A DNA stretch of 64,000 bases from Acinetobacter ihumii (GTDB taxonomy: Bacteria; Pseudomonadota; Gammaproteobacteria; Pseudomonadales; Moraxellaceae). The notes below the pieces were generated by a model that made no database searches, was not told the origin of the DNA, and saw only the letters and a list, made by a program, of their open reading frames with translations. The translations under genes and the position numbers were made by a program. Positions 10,246 through 18,595 of the stretch are shown in pieces; the first letter of the stretch is position 1, and every line of letters starts with the position of its first letter. The stretch covers positions 1,915,455 to 1,979,454 of the forward strand of contig NZ_LR130760.1 in assembly GCF_900625095.1 (NCBI RefSeq), read 5' to 3'.

Positions 10246-11646
10246 TTATTCGATACGTTCACCATGCTGACTTAAATCAAGACCCATACGTTCATCATCT
10301 TGTGAAACACGGATTCCGATAATCAAATCAATGACTTTAAGGATAATAAAGGTCATAACACCACTATATACGATGGTAGCAAGTACACCTTCAAGTTGTA
10401 CCCACAATTGACCTGCAAATGTTGGTGCAAGGGCAACATTGGCTGCTTTAATAATTTCATCGCTGTAGAATACGCCAGTTAAAATCGCACCGACAATACC
10501 ACCCACAGCATGTAGACCGAATGCATCCAGCGCATCATCCGCTTTCAACATACGTTTCAATGCAGTAATCCCCCAGAAGCAAACCACACCACCGATAAGC
10601 CCCATAATAAGAGCACCGCCTACGCCAACAAAACCAGCAGCAGGTGTAATGACCACTAGACCCGCAACCGCACCAGACGCACCGCCAAGTACAGAAGCTT
10701 TACCACGAACCACACGCTCAACAATTAACCAAGAGAATGCAGCAGCAGCAGCAGCAACTTGAGTGACTAAAATAGCCATACTCGCACGTGCACCAGCACC
10801 TAGAGCACTACCACCGTTAAAACCAAACCAACCCACCCAGATCAAGCTTGCGCCAATTACAGTCAGTGTCAAGTTGTGCGGCGCCATTGATTCTTTACCC
10901 AAACCAATACGTTTACCCAACATATAAGCAGCCACTAAACCTGCAACACCCGAGTTAATATGAACGACTGTACCACCAGCAAAGTCAAGTGCACCTGCCT
11001 TGAATAACCAGCCATCCGCTGCCCATACCCAGTGAGTAATTGGGGTATACACCACGAGAACCCAAACCGCAATAAACAACATGAATGCTGAGTATTTCAT
11101 ACGATCTGCGATTGAACCGCTAATAATGGCAACGGTGATAATCGCGAAAGTCATTTGGAAAATAACAAAAAGGGTTTCTGGAATCGTACCACTCAAGGCA
11201 TCGAATGCCACACCATTTAACATGGCTTTAGACAAATCGCCAAAGTAAGCCCCAGTACCTGAGAACGCCAGTGAATAACCTGCAATCACCCAGATCAAGC
11301 TCACAAGAATTGCAGCTGAAAGACTGAACATCATGGTGCTTAACACATTTTTCTTACGAACCATACCGCCGTAAAATAATGCCAAGCCCGGAATGGTCAT
11401 AAGTAAAACCAGCGCGGTTGAAACCAGAATCCAAGCGGTATCGCCTGTATCAAGTGTTGGTGTTGCAGCAGCCTCAGCAGGTGCTGGTTCAGTGGCAACA
11501 ACAGCCGTAGTCTCTGGAGCTTCTGTTGTCACAACAGTGGTTGTTTGTTCTGTTGGTACAGGTGTCGATGCAGCTTCCTCAGCCCACGCAGCCGACCCGC
11601 CCAAAAGCGCACCGGTTAAACCGAGTGCTAAAAGCATTTTTTTCAT
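10246..11646 (-). CDS. amtB: ammonium transporter
   Basis: Inner-membrane ammonium channel of the Amt/Rh family. The 466-residue protein has a cleavable signal (ending AAWAEE), then a Thr/Ala/Pro-rich periplasmic extension (about residues 24-65) that E. coli AmtB lacks, then eleven membrane helices. The pore twin histidines sit in TPITHWVWAADGW and FGLHAVGGIVGA. An (AGC)5 run at about 10740 encodes part of a poly-Ala stretch in a helix. It follows glnK by 62 bases, the conserved pairing in which the PII protein plugs the channel under nitrogen sufficiency. Confidence 0.95.
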   Translation of the reverse strand: MKKMLLALGLTGALLGGSAAWAEEAASTPVPTEQTTTVVTTEAPETTAVVATEPAPAEAAATPTLDTGDTAWILVSTALVLLMTIPGLALFYGGMVRKKNVLSTMMFSLSAAILVSLIWVIAGYSLAFSGTGAYFGDLSKAMLNGVAFDALSGTIPETLFVIFQMTFAIITVAIISGSIADRMKYSAFMLFIAVWVLVVYTPITHWVWAADGWLFKAGALDFAGGTVVHINSGVAGLVAAYMLGKRIGLGKESMAPHNLTLTVIGASLIWVGWFGFNGGSALGAGARASMAILVTQVAAAAAAFSWLIVERVVRGKASVLGGASGAVAGLVVITPAAGFVGVGGALIMGLIGGVVCFWGITALKRMLKADDALDAFGLHAVGGIVGAILTGVFYSDEIIKAANVALAPTFAGQLWVQLEGVLATIVYSGVMTFIILKVIDLIIGIRVSQDDERMGLDLSQHGERIE

Positions 11647-11708
11647 TTGTATCCCCCAACCTAAAATTTTGTGAGTTATGCCGTATTCAGCAAACTTTGT
11701 GCCAACAC

Positions 11709-12083
<375 letters not shown>

Positions 12084-12091
12084 TTATGTTC

Positions 12092-12107
12092 AATTTTCAT
12101 GCCAATA
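12092..12107 (-). promoter_or_regulatory. weak sigma-54 promoter candidate for glnK-amtB
   Basis: On the minus strand TGGCATGAAAATTGAA matches the -24 TGGC element, and the spacing to the -12 box is right, but the box reads GA instead of GC. The inferred start would leave a 5' leader of about 33 bases before glnK. The -12 mismatch makes this tentative. Confidence 0.35.
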
Positions 12108-12322
12108 TTTCTTAAGTTGGGGGAAAAGAAATGTTAAAGCTGATTTTGTCTTTATAACCTATTTACTGCGCAAGATGTAGCATCCCTCTTAAAATTAAAC
12201 ATTTTTCTGCGGTGTTTAACGCCATCATCCATAAAAATATGTTGATTATTCACACAGTACTAGGGGCAAATCCAGAGCAATGATAAACTGCCTGAGAATA
12301 ATATGATTTATATGGACAACTC

Positions 12323-12550
12323 ATGATTGAAACTTTATTACAAGCCATTCTGGAACAAATCGATCAACCCAAAAAAGACATTGAACACAACCTAAGAGCT
12401 TTATTGAATGAGGCTGTAGAGAAACTGGATCTAGTGTCCAAGCAGGAAATTGAACGTCAACATTTGGCATTACAACAAGCCCATCAACGTATGACTCAAT
12501 TACAGCAACAGATGCAAATATTGGAAAGTAAAATTCAGAACAAAAATTAA
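12323..12550 (+). CDS. ubiK: ubiquinone biosynthesis accessory factor UbiK (BMFP family)
   Basis: Small accessory protein of the soluble ubiquinone biosynthesis complex, where family members work with UbiJ. The 75 residues form an amphipathic N-terminal helix followed by a C-terminal coiled coil (about 40-72, rich in Gln and Leu). This is the BMFP/YqiC layout, and the length is typical. It sits just upstream of comM on the same strand, as in other gammaproteobacteria where yqiC-like genes lie near glnK and comM. Confidence 0.88.
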   Translation: MIETLLQAILEQIDQPKKDIEHNLRALLNEAVEKLDLVSKQEIERQHLALQQAHQRMTQLQQQMQILESKIQNKN

Positions 12551-12617
12551 GCACCAATTTAGCGCAACAATAATTGAGAACGATGAATAATAAAGCACCA
12601 AAATGGAACAGTACCAC

Positions 12618-14102
12618 ATGTCTTTTGCAAAAATTTTAACCCGAGGGGTGTTAGGGCTTCATGCTCCACTCATTGAAGTGGAAGTTCATTTAAGTCAGGG
12701 ATTACCCTCTCTGACGATTGTAGGTTTGGCTGAAGCAGCAGTGCGAGAAAGTAAGGATCGGGTGCGTTCAGCCATCATTAATAGTGGCTTTCAGTTTCCT
12801 ACTAAACGTTTAACGATTAATCTGGCTCCAGCAGATTTACCCAAAGATGGTTCACGTCTGGATTTGGCTATTGCACTGGGAATTTTAATTGCTTCAGGTC
12901 AACTGCCAGAAGGCTGTACAGATGGATTTGAATTTATCGGTGAATTGGCACTAGATGGACATTTACGTCAGGTGAGCAGTGCTTTAACTATTGCTATGGC
13001 TTGTCAACAAGATGAACATCAGTTGTTTATTCCCCAGGATAATCTTCAACAAGTTGAACAGCTTGCTGCATTTCCCTTATATGCCGCAACGCATCTCAAA
13101 CAAGTCTGTGAACATTTTTTAGGAAATCAACTGATTGCGCAACATGTGACTCAACCCTCTGATTTAAATCAACGTTATAAATATGATTTGGCAGATGTAA
13201 AAGGTCAATTACGCCCTCGTCGTGCATTGGAAATTGCAGCCGCTGGCGGACATTCTTTATTATTTAAAGGCCCACCTGGTACAGGTAAAACTTTATTGGC
13301 CTCACGTTTGCCTAGTATTTTACCGCCGCTGTCTAATCAGGAAAATCTGGAAGTCGCCAGTATCTATTCGATTGCCAATAATCAGCATCACTTTGGTCTA
13401 CGTCCCTTCAGGGCACCACATCATACTGCTTCAGCGATTGCTTTGGTCGGGGGAGGTTCGCACCCCAAACCAGGTGAAATCACCTTAGCACATTTGGGGG
13501 TGTTATTTTTGGATGAGTTGCCTGAGTTTGACCGAAAAGTGTTAGAGGTTTTAAGACAACCGCTTGAATCTAAAGAAATCGTGATTTCTCGTGCTTCTCG
13601 GCAAATTACCTTTCCTGCCAATTTTCAACTGATTGCCGCCATGAATCCATGTCCATGTGGTTATGCATTTAATCAGGATAATCGTTGTCAATGTTCAGCC
13701 GAATCAATTCAGCGTTATCAAAATCGAATCTCAGGTCCATTATTGGATCGTATTGACTTGCATATTGATGTGCCTCCTTTACAAGTCAATGAGTTACAAA
13801 GCACTTCACCAGTCGAAAATTCGGCAACCGTACGAGCGCGTGTGATTCAAGCTTATCAAGCTCAAATTAATCGTCAAGATAAGGCCAATTTTGCGCTGTC
13901 TCCACAGGAACTAGAACAACATGCTATTTTGGACCATGCTGCGCAAAAAATGATGGAGCTGGCTCAACAGCGAATGAATTTATCTGCTCGAGCGTATCAT
14001 CGTGTGTTACGTGTGGCGCGAACCATTGCAGATTTATCTCAAAGTATTGATATACAAACCATACATTTATCTGAAGCATTGTCGTATCGTCAAACGATTT
14101 AA
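12618..14102 (+). CDS. comM: YifB/ComM-family Mg-chelatase-like AAA+ ATPase
   Basis: Hexameric helicase that promotes branch migration during natural transformation. From ATG 12618 (MSFAKILTRGVLG) the protein is 494 residues. The N-terminal ChlI domain spans about 1-170. The AAA+ core carries Walker A GPPGTGKT (218-225) and Walker B GVLFLDELPEF, followed by the cysteine-rich NPCPCGY and CQC region and a C-terminal lid. An in-frame ATG at 12603 is less likely because family members begin MSFAKI. In A. baumannii this gene is the usual landing site of AbaR resistance islands; here it is uninterrupted. Confidence 0.93.
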   Translation: MSFAKILTRGVLGLHAPLIEVEVHLSQGLPSLTIVGLAEAAVRESKDRVRSAIINSGFQFPTKRLTINLAPADLPKDGSRLDLAIALGILIASGQLPEGCTDGFEFIGELALDGHLRQVSSALTIAMACQQDEHQLFIPQDNLQQVEQLAAFPLYAATHLKQVCEHFLGNQLIAQHVTQPSDLNQRYKYDLADVKGQLRPRRALEIAAAGGHSLLFKGPPGTGKTLLASRLPSILPPLSNQENLEVASIYSIANNQHHFGLRPFRAPHHTASAIALVGGGSHPKPGEITLAHLGVLFLDELPEFDRKVLEVLRQPLESKEIVISRASRQITFPANFQLIAAMNPCPCGYAFNQDNRCQCSAESIQRYQNRISGPLLDRIDLHIDVPPLQVNELQSTSPVENSATVRARVIQAYQAQINRQDKANFALSPQELEQHAILDHAAQKMMELAQQRMNLSARAYHRVLRVARTIADLSQSIDIQTIHLSEALSYRQTI

Positions 14103-14105
14103 AAC

Positions 14106-14133
14106 AAAAAAGCCGCTTTAAAAGCGGCTTTTT
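14106..14133. terminator. bidirectional terminator between comM and the TorF-type porin gene
   Basis: AAAAAGCCGCTTT and AAAGCGGCTTTTT form a strong stem with A and T runs on both sides, serving two convergent genes. Confidence 0.9.
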
Positions 14134-14147
14134 GGAACAAATAAAAC

Positions 14148-14921
14148 TTAGAAAGTTTTGGTCAACGTAAACACTGCACCAGTTTCAAGACCACGCTCTG
14201 TTGCGCCACTCAAACCGTCTGTATCCACATTAGTACCCACTGCCGCAAGCTCAGCAGTTAAACCTGGAATAGATTTGACCGCATAGTTTACGCCCACTTT
14301 CCAATCAAAGTAGTTGTCGTCGCCATCAGGAAGAACTGATTTATCCATAGTGGTATAACCTACGCTACCTACTGCACCAAAACCTGTATCTGCAATTGGA
14401 GCTGAATAACCTAAAGTAAAGTTCCAGCTACTACCACCGATTGCTGCCCAGTCATCGGTATAGTTGACATTGGTTAATAGGCTACCACCTGGCACCAACA
14501 CATCTGCAAATGTTAGTTTTGCGTAGAATTCTGTCCAGTTAAAATCATCTGTTGCACTTGGATAGTTATATTCAACTACACCTACATCAAGAACTGGCTT
14601 TAAAGTAGAAATATTAAGTGGTGTAGTAAAACCAATAGAAGGATCAAGCTCTAGGTGCGGATCATCATAACCAAAATTTACATTTGAAGCGAAGACTCCG
14701 ACATAAACACCTGATTTATGAGACAATAAAAAACTACCTTGTACTGCTGGATCTGACTGAGTTTGAGTCATACCACGGAAACGATAATCTGAAGTTAGAG
14801 CTGCGCTTCCAGAAAAGCTTAATCCCATATCTGATAATGCGGTGCTTTCAGCAGCCATTGCAGCAGTTGAACCTACAGCCATAACACTCAAAGCCAATAC
14901 TTTACATGCAAATTTTTTCAT
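14148..14921 (-). CDS. TorF-family putative outer-membrane porin
   Basis: Predicted outer-membrane beta-barrel of the TIGR02001/Gcw_chp family, function unproven. From ATG 14921 (MKKFACKVLALSVMAV) the protein is 257 residues with a signal peptide cleaved after AAMA. Early strands carry the family motif SDYRFRGMTQTQSDPAVQG, and it ends in Phe, as expected for barrel assembly. An upstream start at 14975 is rejected because GGGGGAGATCAGA precedes the 14921 ATG. A textbook sigma-54 promoter sits 67-82 bases upstream, suggesting NtrC-type nitrogen control and a role in uptake of a nitrogen source. That role is inference. Confidence 0.85.
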   Translation of the reverse strand: MKKFACKVLALSVMAVGSTAAMAAESTALSDMGLSFSGSAALTSDYRFRGMTQTQSDPAVQGSFLLSHKSGVYVGVFASNVNFGYDDPHLELDPSIGFTTPLNISTLKPVLDVGVVEYNYPSATDDFNWTEFYAKLTFADVLVPGGSLLTNVNYTDDWAAIGGSSWNFTLGYSAPIADTGFGAVGSVGYTTMDKSVLPDGDDNYFDWKVGVNYAVKSIPGLTAELAAVGTNVDTDGLSGATERGLETGAVFTLTKTF

Positions 14922-14987
14922 TCTGATCTCCCCCATAATCGGATCACTCCGACGGATATGTGTTTTAAATTGCATCGCTATAGGTTT

Positions 14988-15003
14988 AGCAAATGCTATG
15001 CCA
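14988..15003 (-). promoter_or_regulatory. sigma-54 promoter of the TorF-type porin
   Basis: The minus strand reads TGGCATAGCATTTGCT. GG of the -24 element and GC of the -12 element are exactly 10 bases apart, as sigma-54 requires, and TTGC is preserved at -12. Transcription would start near 14977 and give a leader of about 56 bases. Confidence 0.7.
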
Positions 15004-15019
15004 ACTTTTTACCTCCTAT

Positions 15020-15565
15020 CTTTTTTATAAATATGTGCTCGATCTTAAAATAAATTAAATATCCTTATTTTTTTAAAAAATGATTAAATTCATATAGATA
15101 TAAATTATTCTAAAGATATAAAAATCCTTAATTTGAGTGATGTAATATATGAAATAGCAACTAAAAAGTTCGATTCAACTCAACTCGACAATGCTGTTTT
15201 TTTACAGTGTATTGTCATCACTGCATACACATACCCTATAAACATGCCTAAAAAGATAGGTAGAACGGTCTAATTACATGGCATTAGCTTCTGGCATGTA
15301 ACAAAAAATATTGTTTGGCTCTATTTTGGGTCTTTTAAGAGAGGCGTTTAATTTTCATGCATAATTTAAGTGCATAAATTTTTATTTAAATTTTGCTAAA
15401 AAATAAGCGAAGTATTGATAAAAAAATTAACCAAATAGCATCTATTTCTTAAACAGATATATACATTAGTAAAATAATTTAATGAAAAAGATATCTTTTC
15501 TACAGATTATCTATACAATTTTCTCATTTTCTGAGCCCTGCTCAGAATCCCTTTTTAGAGTTATT
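15020..15565. other. AT-rich divergent regulatory region between two porin genes
   Basis: About 550 bases with no credible gene. The half near 15003 holds the sigma-54 element. Around 15275-15300 the imperfect inverted repeat ACATGGCA and TGGCATGT could be an operator. I see no convincing sigma-70 promoter for the OprD-type gene, only many A/T-rich -10 candidates. Confidence 0.5.
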
Positions 15566-15579
15566 TTTTGAGGTATTCG

Positions 15580-16875
15580 ATGATAAAAGCACAAAAGCTT
15601 AGTTTAGTCGTTTTGATTCATGCTGCCCTTATTTCCTCAGCATATGCAAGTGAACAAAGTGAAGCAAAAGGTTTTGTTGAGGGTGCTAGCGCATCCGTAC
15701 TGCTGCGTAACGGTTTTATTCAACGTGACAAAAAAAATGGCATTGATGATACTAATTCATGGCTCCAGTCGGTCATGTTAAATGCTGAATCAGGCTTTAC
15801 TCAAGGTCCAATCGGTTTTGCAGCAGGTGTTGTCGGTGATTTTTCTTTTAAATTAGGCGATAACTATCATGCGGGTAACAGCATGATTGTACTAAAAAAT
15901 GATGGTCAAAAAGATGCGAATGGTCGTGTAGACCCACATGATCAGTGGACTCGTGGCGGCGGTTATGTTAAAGCACGTGTTTCAAATACCACCGCAACTT
16001 ATGGTACTCAAATATTGGATTTACCTGTACTTGCCAGTATGACCACACGTAACGTGCCTGAGTATTTTGAAGGTACTTTAATCACGAGTCATGAAATTAA
16101 AAATCTGGAAGTAGTGGCAGGTAAATTTACTAAGAACCAATTACCTGAGCATATTTCATCTGATCAAAACCATTTAGATCGTGCATATGTCTGGGGTGCA
16201 AAATACCAATTTAACGATCAATTAAAAGCGTCTTATTACGGTGCTGACCTGAAAGACAAACTTGAACGTCATTATGCCAATGTCAATTATAAGCAGTTGT
16301 TAAATAACAAAGACTCTTTAACTTATGACGTGAGTGGCTACCATACTAAGTTTGAACCAGGTACAACGTATTCTGCGACTGGTCCTGCGGATGAAGACAA
16401 GAAAAATAATATCTGGGCGGTGTCTGCAACCTATAATACAGGTGCTCATACTGCGATGCTGGCTTACCAACAAAACACAGGTAATGTAGGTTATGACTAT
16501 GGTCAGAATGCTGATGGTGGTCAAAGTATTTATCTACCAAACTCATACTTATCTGACTTTATTGGTAACCATGAAAAATCGGTACAACTTCAATACACCT
16601 ATGACTTTGCTGATTTAGCAATTCCGGGTCTTTCATGGACAACCGCGTATGTGTACGGTTGGGATATTCGTGTTAATAACTTGACTGATGATGCAAAAGA
16701 ACGTGAGTTCTTCAATCAGGTGTCTTATAAAGTTCAAACAGGTCCAGCGAAAGACTTGAATATTCGTGTACGTAATTCAATTTATCGTGCTAGCGATGAA
16801 TACCAAACCAATGCCTATATTGGTGATACCAACGAATGGCGTATTTTTGTTGATTTCCCGATTAAATTTTTCTAA
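15580..16875 (+). CDS. OprD-family outer-membrane porin
   Basis: Predicted substrate-specific beta-barrel channel of the OprD/OccD-OccK family. The 431-residue precursor starts at ATG 15580 (MIKAQKLSLVVLIHAAL) behind a GAGG site; a TTG four codons upstream is rejected. The signal is cleaved after AYAS. Family features include early GFVEGASASVLLRNGFI, QGPIGFAAGVVGDFSFKLG, and a C-terminal strand ending in Phe. Members import basic amino acids, aromatic or other small acids, and the substrate here cannot be read from sequence. It diverges from the TorF-type porin across an AT-rich spacer and is closed by a terminator. Confidence 0.88.
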   Translation: MIKAQKLSLVVLIHAALISSAYASEQSEAKGFVEGASASVLLRNGFIQRDKKNGIDDTNSWLQSVMLNAESGFTQGPIGFAAGVVGDFSFKLGDNYHAGNSMIVLKNDGQKDANGRVDPHDQWTRGGGYVKARVSNTTATYGTQILDLPVLASMTTRNVPEYFEGTLITSHEIKNLEVVAGKFTKNQLPEHISSDQNHLDRAYVWGAKYQFNDQLKASYYGADLKDKLERHYANVNYKQLLNNKDSLTYDVSGYHTKFEPGTTYSATGPADEDKKNNIWAVSATYNTGAHTAMLAYQQNTGNVGYDYGQNADGGQSIYLPNSYLSDFIGNHEKSVQLQYTYDFADLAIPGLSWTTAYVYGWDIRVNNLTDDAKEREFFNQVSYKVQTGPAKDLNIRVRNSIYRASDEYQTNAYIGDTNEWRIFVDFPIKFF

Positions 16876-16897
16876 TCGATTACAATCAACTGAATAT

Positions 16898-16932
16898 AAA
16901 AAAACCCTACATTCAAAAATGTAGGGTTTTTT
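16898..16932. terminator. bidirectional terminator between the OprD-type porin and ppa
   Basis: AAAAAACCCTACATT and AATGTAGGGTTTTTT flank a short loop, with A and T runs on both sides. It ends both convergent genes. Confidence 0.9.
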
Positions 16933-16957
16933 GTTTTATTACCTGTTGTAATAAAAC

Positions 16958-17485
16958 TTATTTTTTAGCAGCTTCAATCGCTTTTAAAACTTCAGCTTTG
17001 GCTACATCAGCATTTTCCCAACCACTGATTTTGACCCATTTGCCTGGCTCTAAATCTTTATAATGTGCAAAGAAATGTTCAACCTGACTAATCAGCAATT
17101 GTGGAAGGTCGGTATATTCTTTAACGTCTTTATAAAGTGGAGACAATTTTTCATGCGGAACAGCGATCAATTTCGCATCGATTCCACCATCATCTTCCAT
17201 ATTCAATTTACCCACAGGACGGCAACGAATCACTGAGCCTGCTGCAACTGGGTAAGGTGTTACAACCAATACATCTAAAGGATCACCATCTTCTGACAAG
17301 GTATTTGGTACATAACCATAGTTCGCTGGATAGAACATCGCTGTACCCATAAAGCGATCTACAAATAATGCATCTGAATCTTTATCAATTTCGTATTTGA
17401 TTGGCGCAGCATTTGCTGGAATTTCAATGATAACGTAAATATCATTTGGTGCATCTTTGCCCGCAGGGATATTGTTGTAGCTCAT
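16958..17485 (-). CDS. ppa: inorganic pyrophosphatase (family I)
   Basis: Hydrolyses pyrophosphate to drive biosynthetic reactions; cytosolic and magnesium-dependent. From ATG 17485 ([18 protein letters not shown]) the protein is 175 residues, the normal bacterial length; the 15-residue upstream extension is rejected. Active-site features include [21 protein letters not shown], the signature DGDPLDVLV, and the later [10 protein letters not shown]. It stands alone on the minus strand. Identification is secure. Confidence 0.96.
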   Translation of the reverse strand: MSYNNIPAGKDAPNDIYVIIEIPANAAPIKYEIDKDSDALFVDRFMGTAMFYPANYGYVPNTLSEDGDPLDVLVVTPYPVAAGSVIRCRPVGKLNMEDDGGIDAKLIAVPHEKLSPLYKDVKEYTDLPQLLISQVEHFFAHYKDLEPGKWVKISGWENADVAKAEVLKAIEAAKK

Positions 17486-17639
17486 AGCAACACTCTTTTT
17501 AACGGTTAAATCTGATTTAAATCGCGACAATTATAACGGTTTTCTTGGACAAACTGAGGGGATTATACAATTTGGCTAAGGATTTTTTCATCCTGCCCCT
17601 CTATCCCAGCCCGCGTTTTAAAAGACAGCGTAATCGCAA

Positions 17640-18038
17640 TTAAAGTAAACGGACAATCAGAATCAGTAAGGCAATTGGGCAAAGCATCGACAATAACCAG
17701 ATAATTGAACGTAACGTCGCCCAATTTACCAGATAACAAATACCGTAAAGAATACGTAAAACCAGATAAGCGATACCAAAAGTCATGATAATACTTTGTG
17801 GTAGCACCATATATTCTGCCATAAGTACTGCTGCAATAAATAACGGTAAACTTTCAAAACTATTTTGTTGCGCAGCATTGGCACGTGCAGCCAAACCTTT
17901 GGACTGTGCCAGAAATTCACGGGGATTCTGGTTATCTTTGGACTTAAATCCAGCACTAAATTTGGCGATAATGGTAAAGACATATGGCAATAAACATGCC
18001 GCTAAAATTAAATAAACAATGCCACTAATGCCTTGCAT
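17640..18038 (-). CDS. MAPEG-family membrane protein
   Basis: A 132-residue integral membrane protein with four predicted helices. The FLAQSKGLAARANAAQQNSFESLPLF segment between helices one and two is the characteristic MAPEG motif (arginine, asparagine and the N-F-x-E-x-x-P-x-F pattern). Eukaryotic relatives are microsomal glutathione transferases, but bacterial members of this short type have no proven reaction. The gene is monocistronic, divergent from the small membrane protein at 18152. Confidence 0.85.
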   Translation of the reverse strand: MQGISGIVYLILAACLLPYVFTIIAKFSAGFKSKDNQNPREFLAQSKGLAARANAAQQNSFESLPLFIAAVLMAEYMVLPQSIIMTFGIAYLVLRILYGICYLVNWATLRSIIWLLSMLCPIALLILIVRLL

Positions 18039-18151
18039 AACCCTATTCTCAAGATGTATTTATTTAAATTGTCTTATCATAGCATGGTGTTTTACAGGGA
18101 AATTCGCTTAAATAGTATGTTTTTATAAACAAGCCGATAAAGAGACTGTAT

Positions 18152-18538
18152 ATGACCTCTCCAGATCAGGATCAAATGTTCAAGATGCTGGACAAACAGC
18201 GTCAGAACCAGCTTCAGGTTGATCGTATTTTAAAAATTGTGCTACCGATTACTGCATTTTTACTCAGTGTCATCTGTGCCAATCTGAACTGGCAATCAAC
18301 CCTTGGGACGTTTATCATTCTCTGGGTTGCATTTTATGCTGTCGCAATTAAACGTCTAACATTATGGTATTGGTTGCTGATTTTGACGGTTTATGCAGTG
18401 TTAGACAATTATTTAAGTTTTGCTCAGCTCAATTTCACTGCCCTTCGTTTACAATTGGGTTGTATGCTGATCTTCACTTTTGTGATTGGTATTGGACGCC
18501 CCTACATTGACCGTTGGTTCATCAAATCTTCGAAGTAA
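18152..18538 (+). CDS. small inner-membrane protein of unknown function
   Basis: A 128-residue protein with a soluble N-terminal 25 residues rich in Gln and Asp, then about four hydrophobic segments (from ILKIVLPITAFLLSVICANL onwards) and a short basic tail (DRWFIKSSK). I do not recognise the family. It is divergent from the MAPEG gene and ends at a strong terminator shared with fadD. Good coding features and a defined terminator support it as a real gene; its function is open. Confidence 0.7.
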   Translation: MTSPDQDQMFKMLDKQRQNQLQVDRILKIVLPITAFLLSVICANLNWQSTLGTFIILWVAFYAVAIKRLTLWYWLLILTVYAVLDNYLSFAQLNFTALRLQLGCMLIFTFVIGIGRPYIDRWFIKSSK

Positions 18539-18544
18539 ATAGGT

Positions 18545-18576
18545 AAAAAAACGCCTGATGGTTCAGGCGTTTTTTT
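18545..18576. terminator. bidirectional terminator
   Basis: AAAAAACGCCTGA and TCAGGCGTTTTTT form a stem with a TGGT loop, between the small membrane protein and fadD. Confidence 0.9.
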
Positions 18577-18595
18577 GCTTTTGAAAGCCTAAAGC

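Noticed and set aside
10740..10757. (AGC)5 repeat in amtB as a phase-variable tract
   Set aside because: A triplet repeat changes length only by whole codons and stays in frame within a poly-Ala helix.
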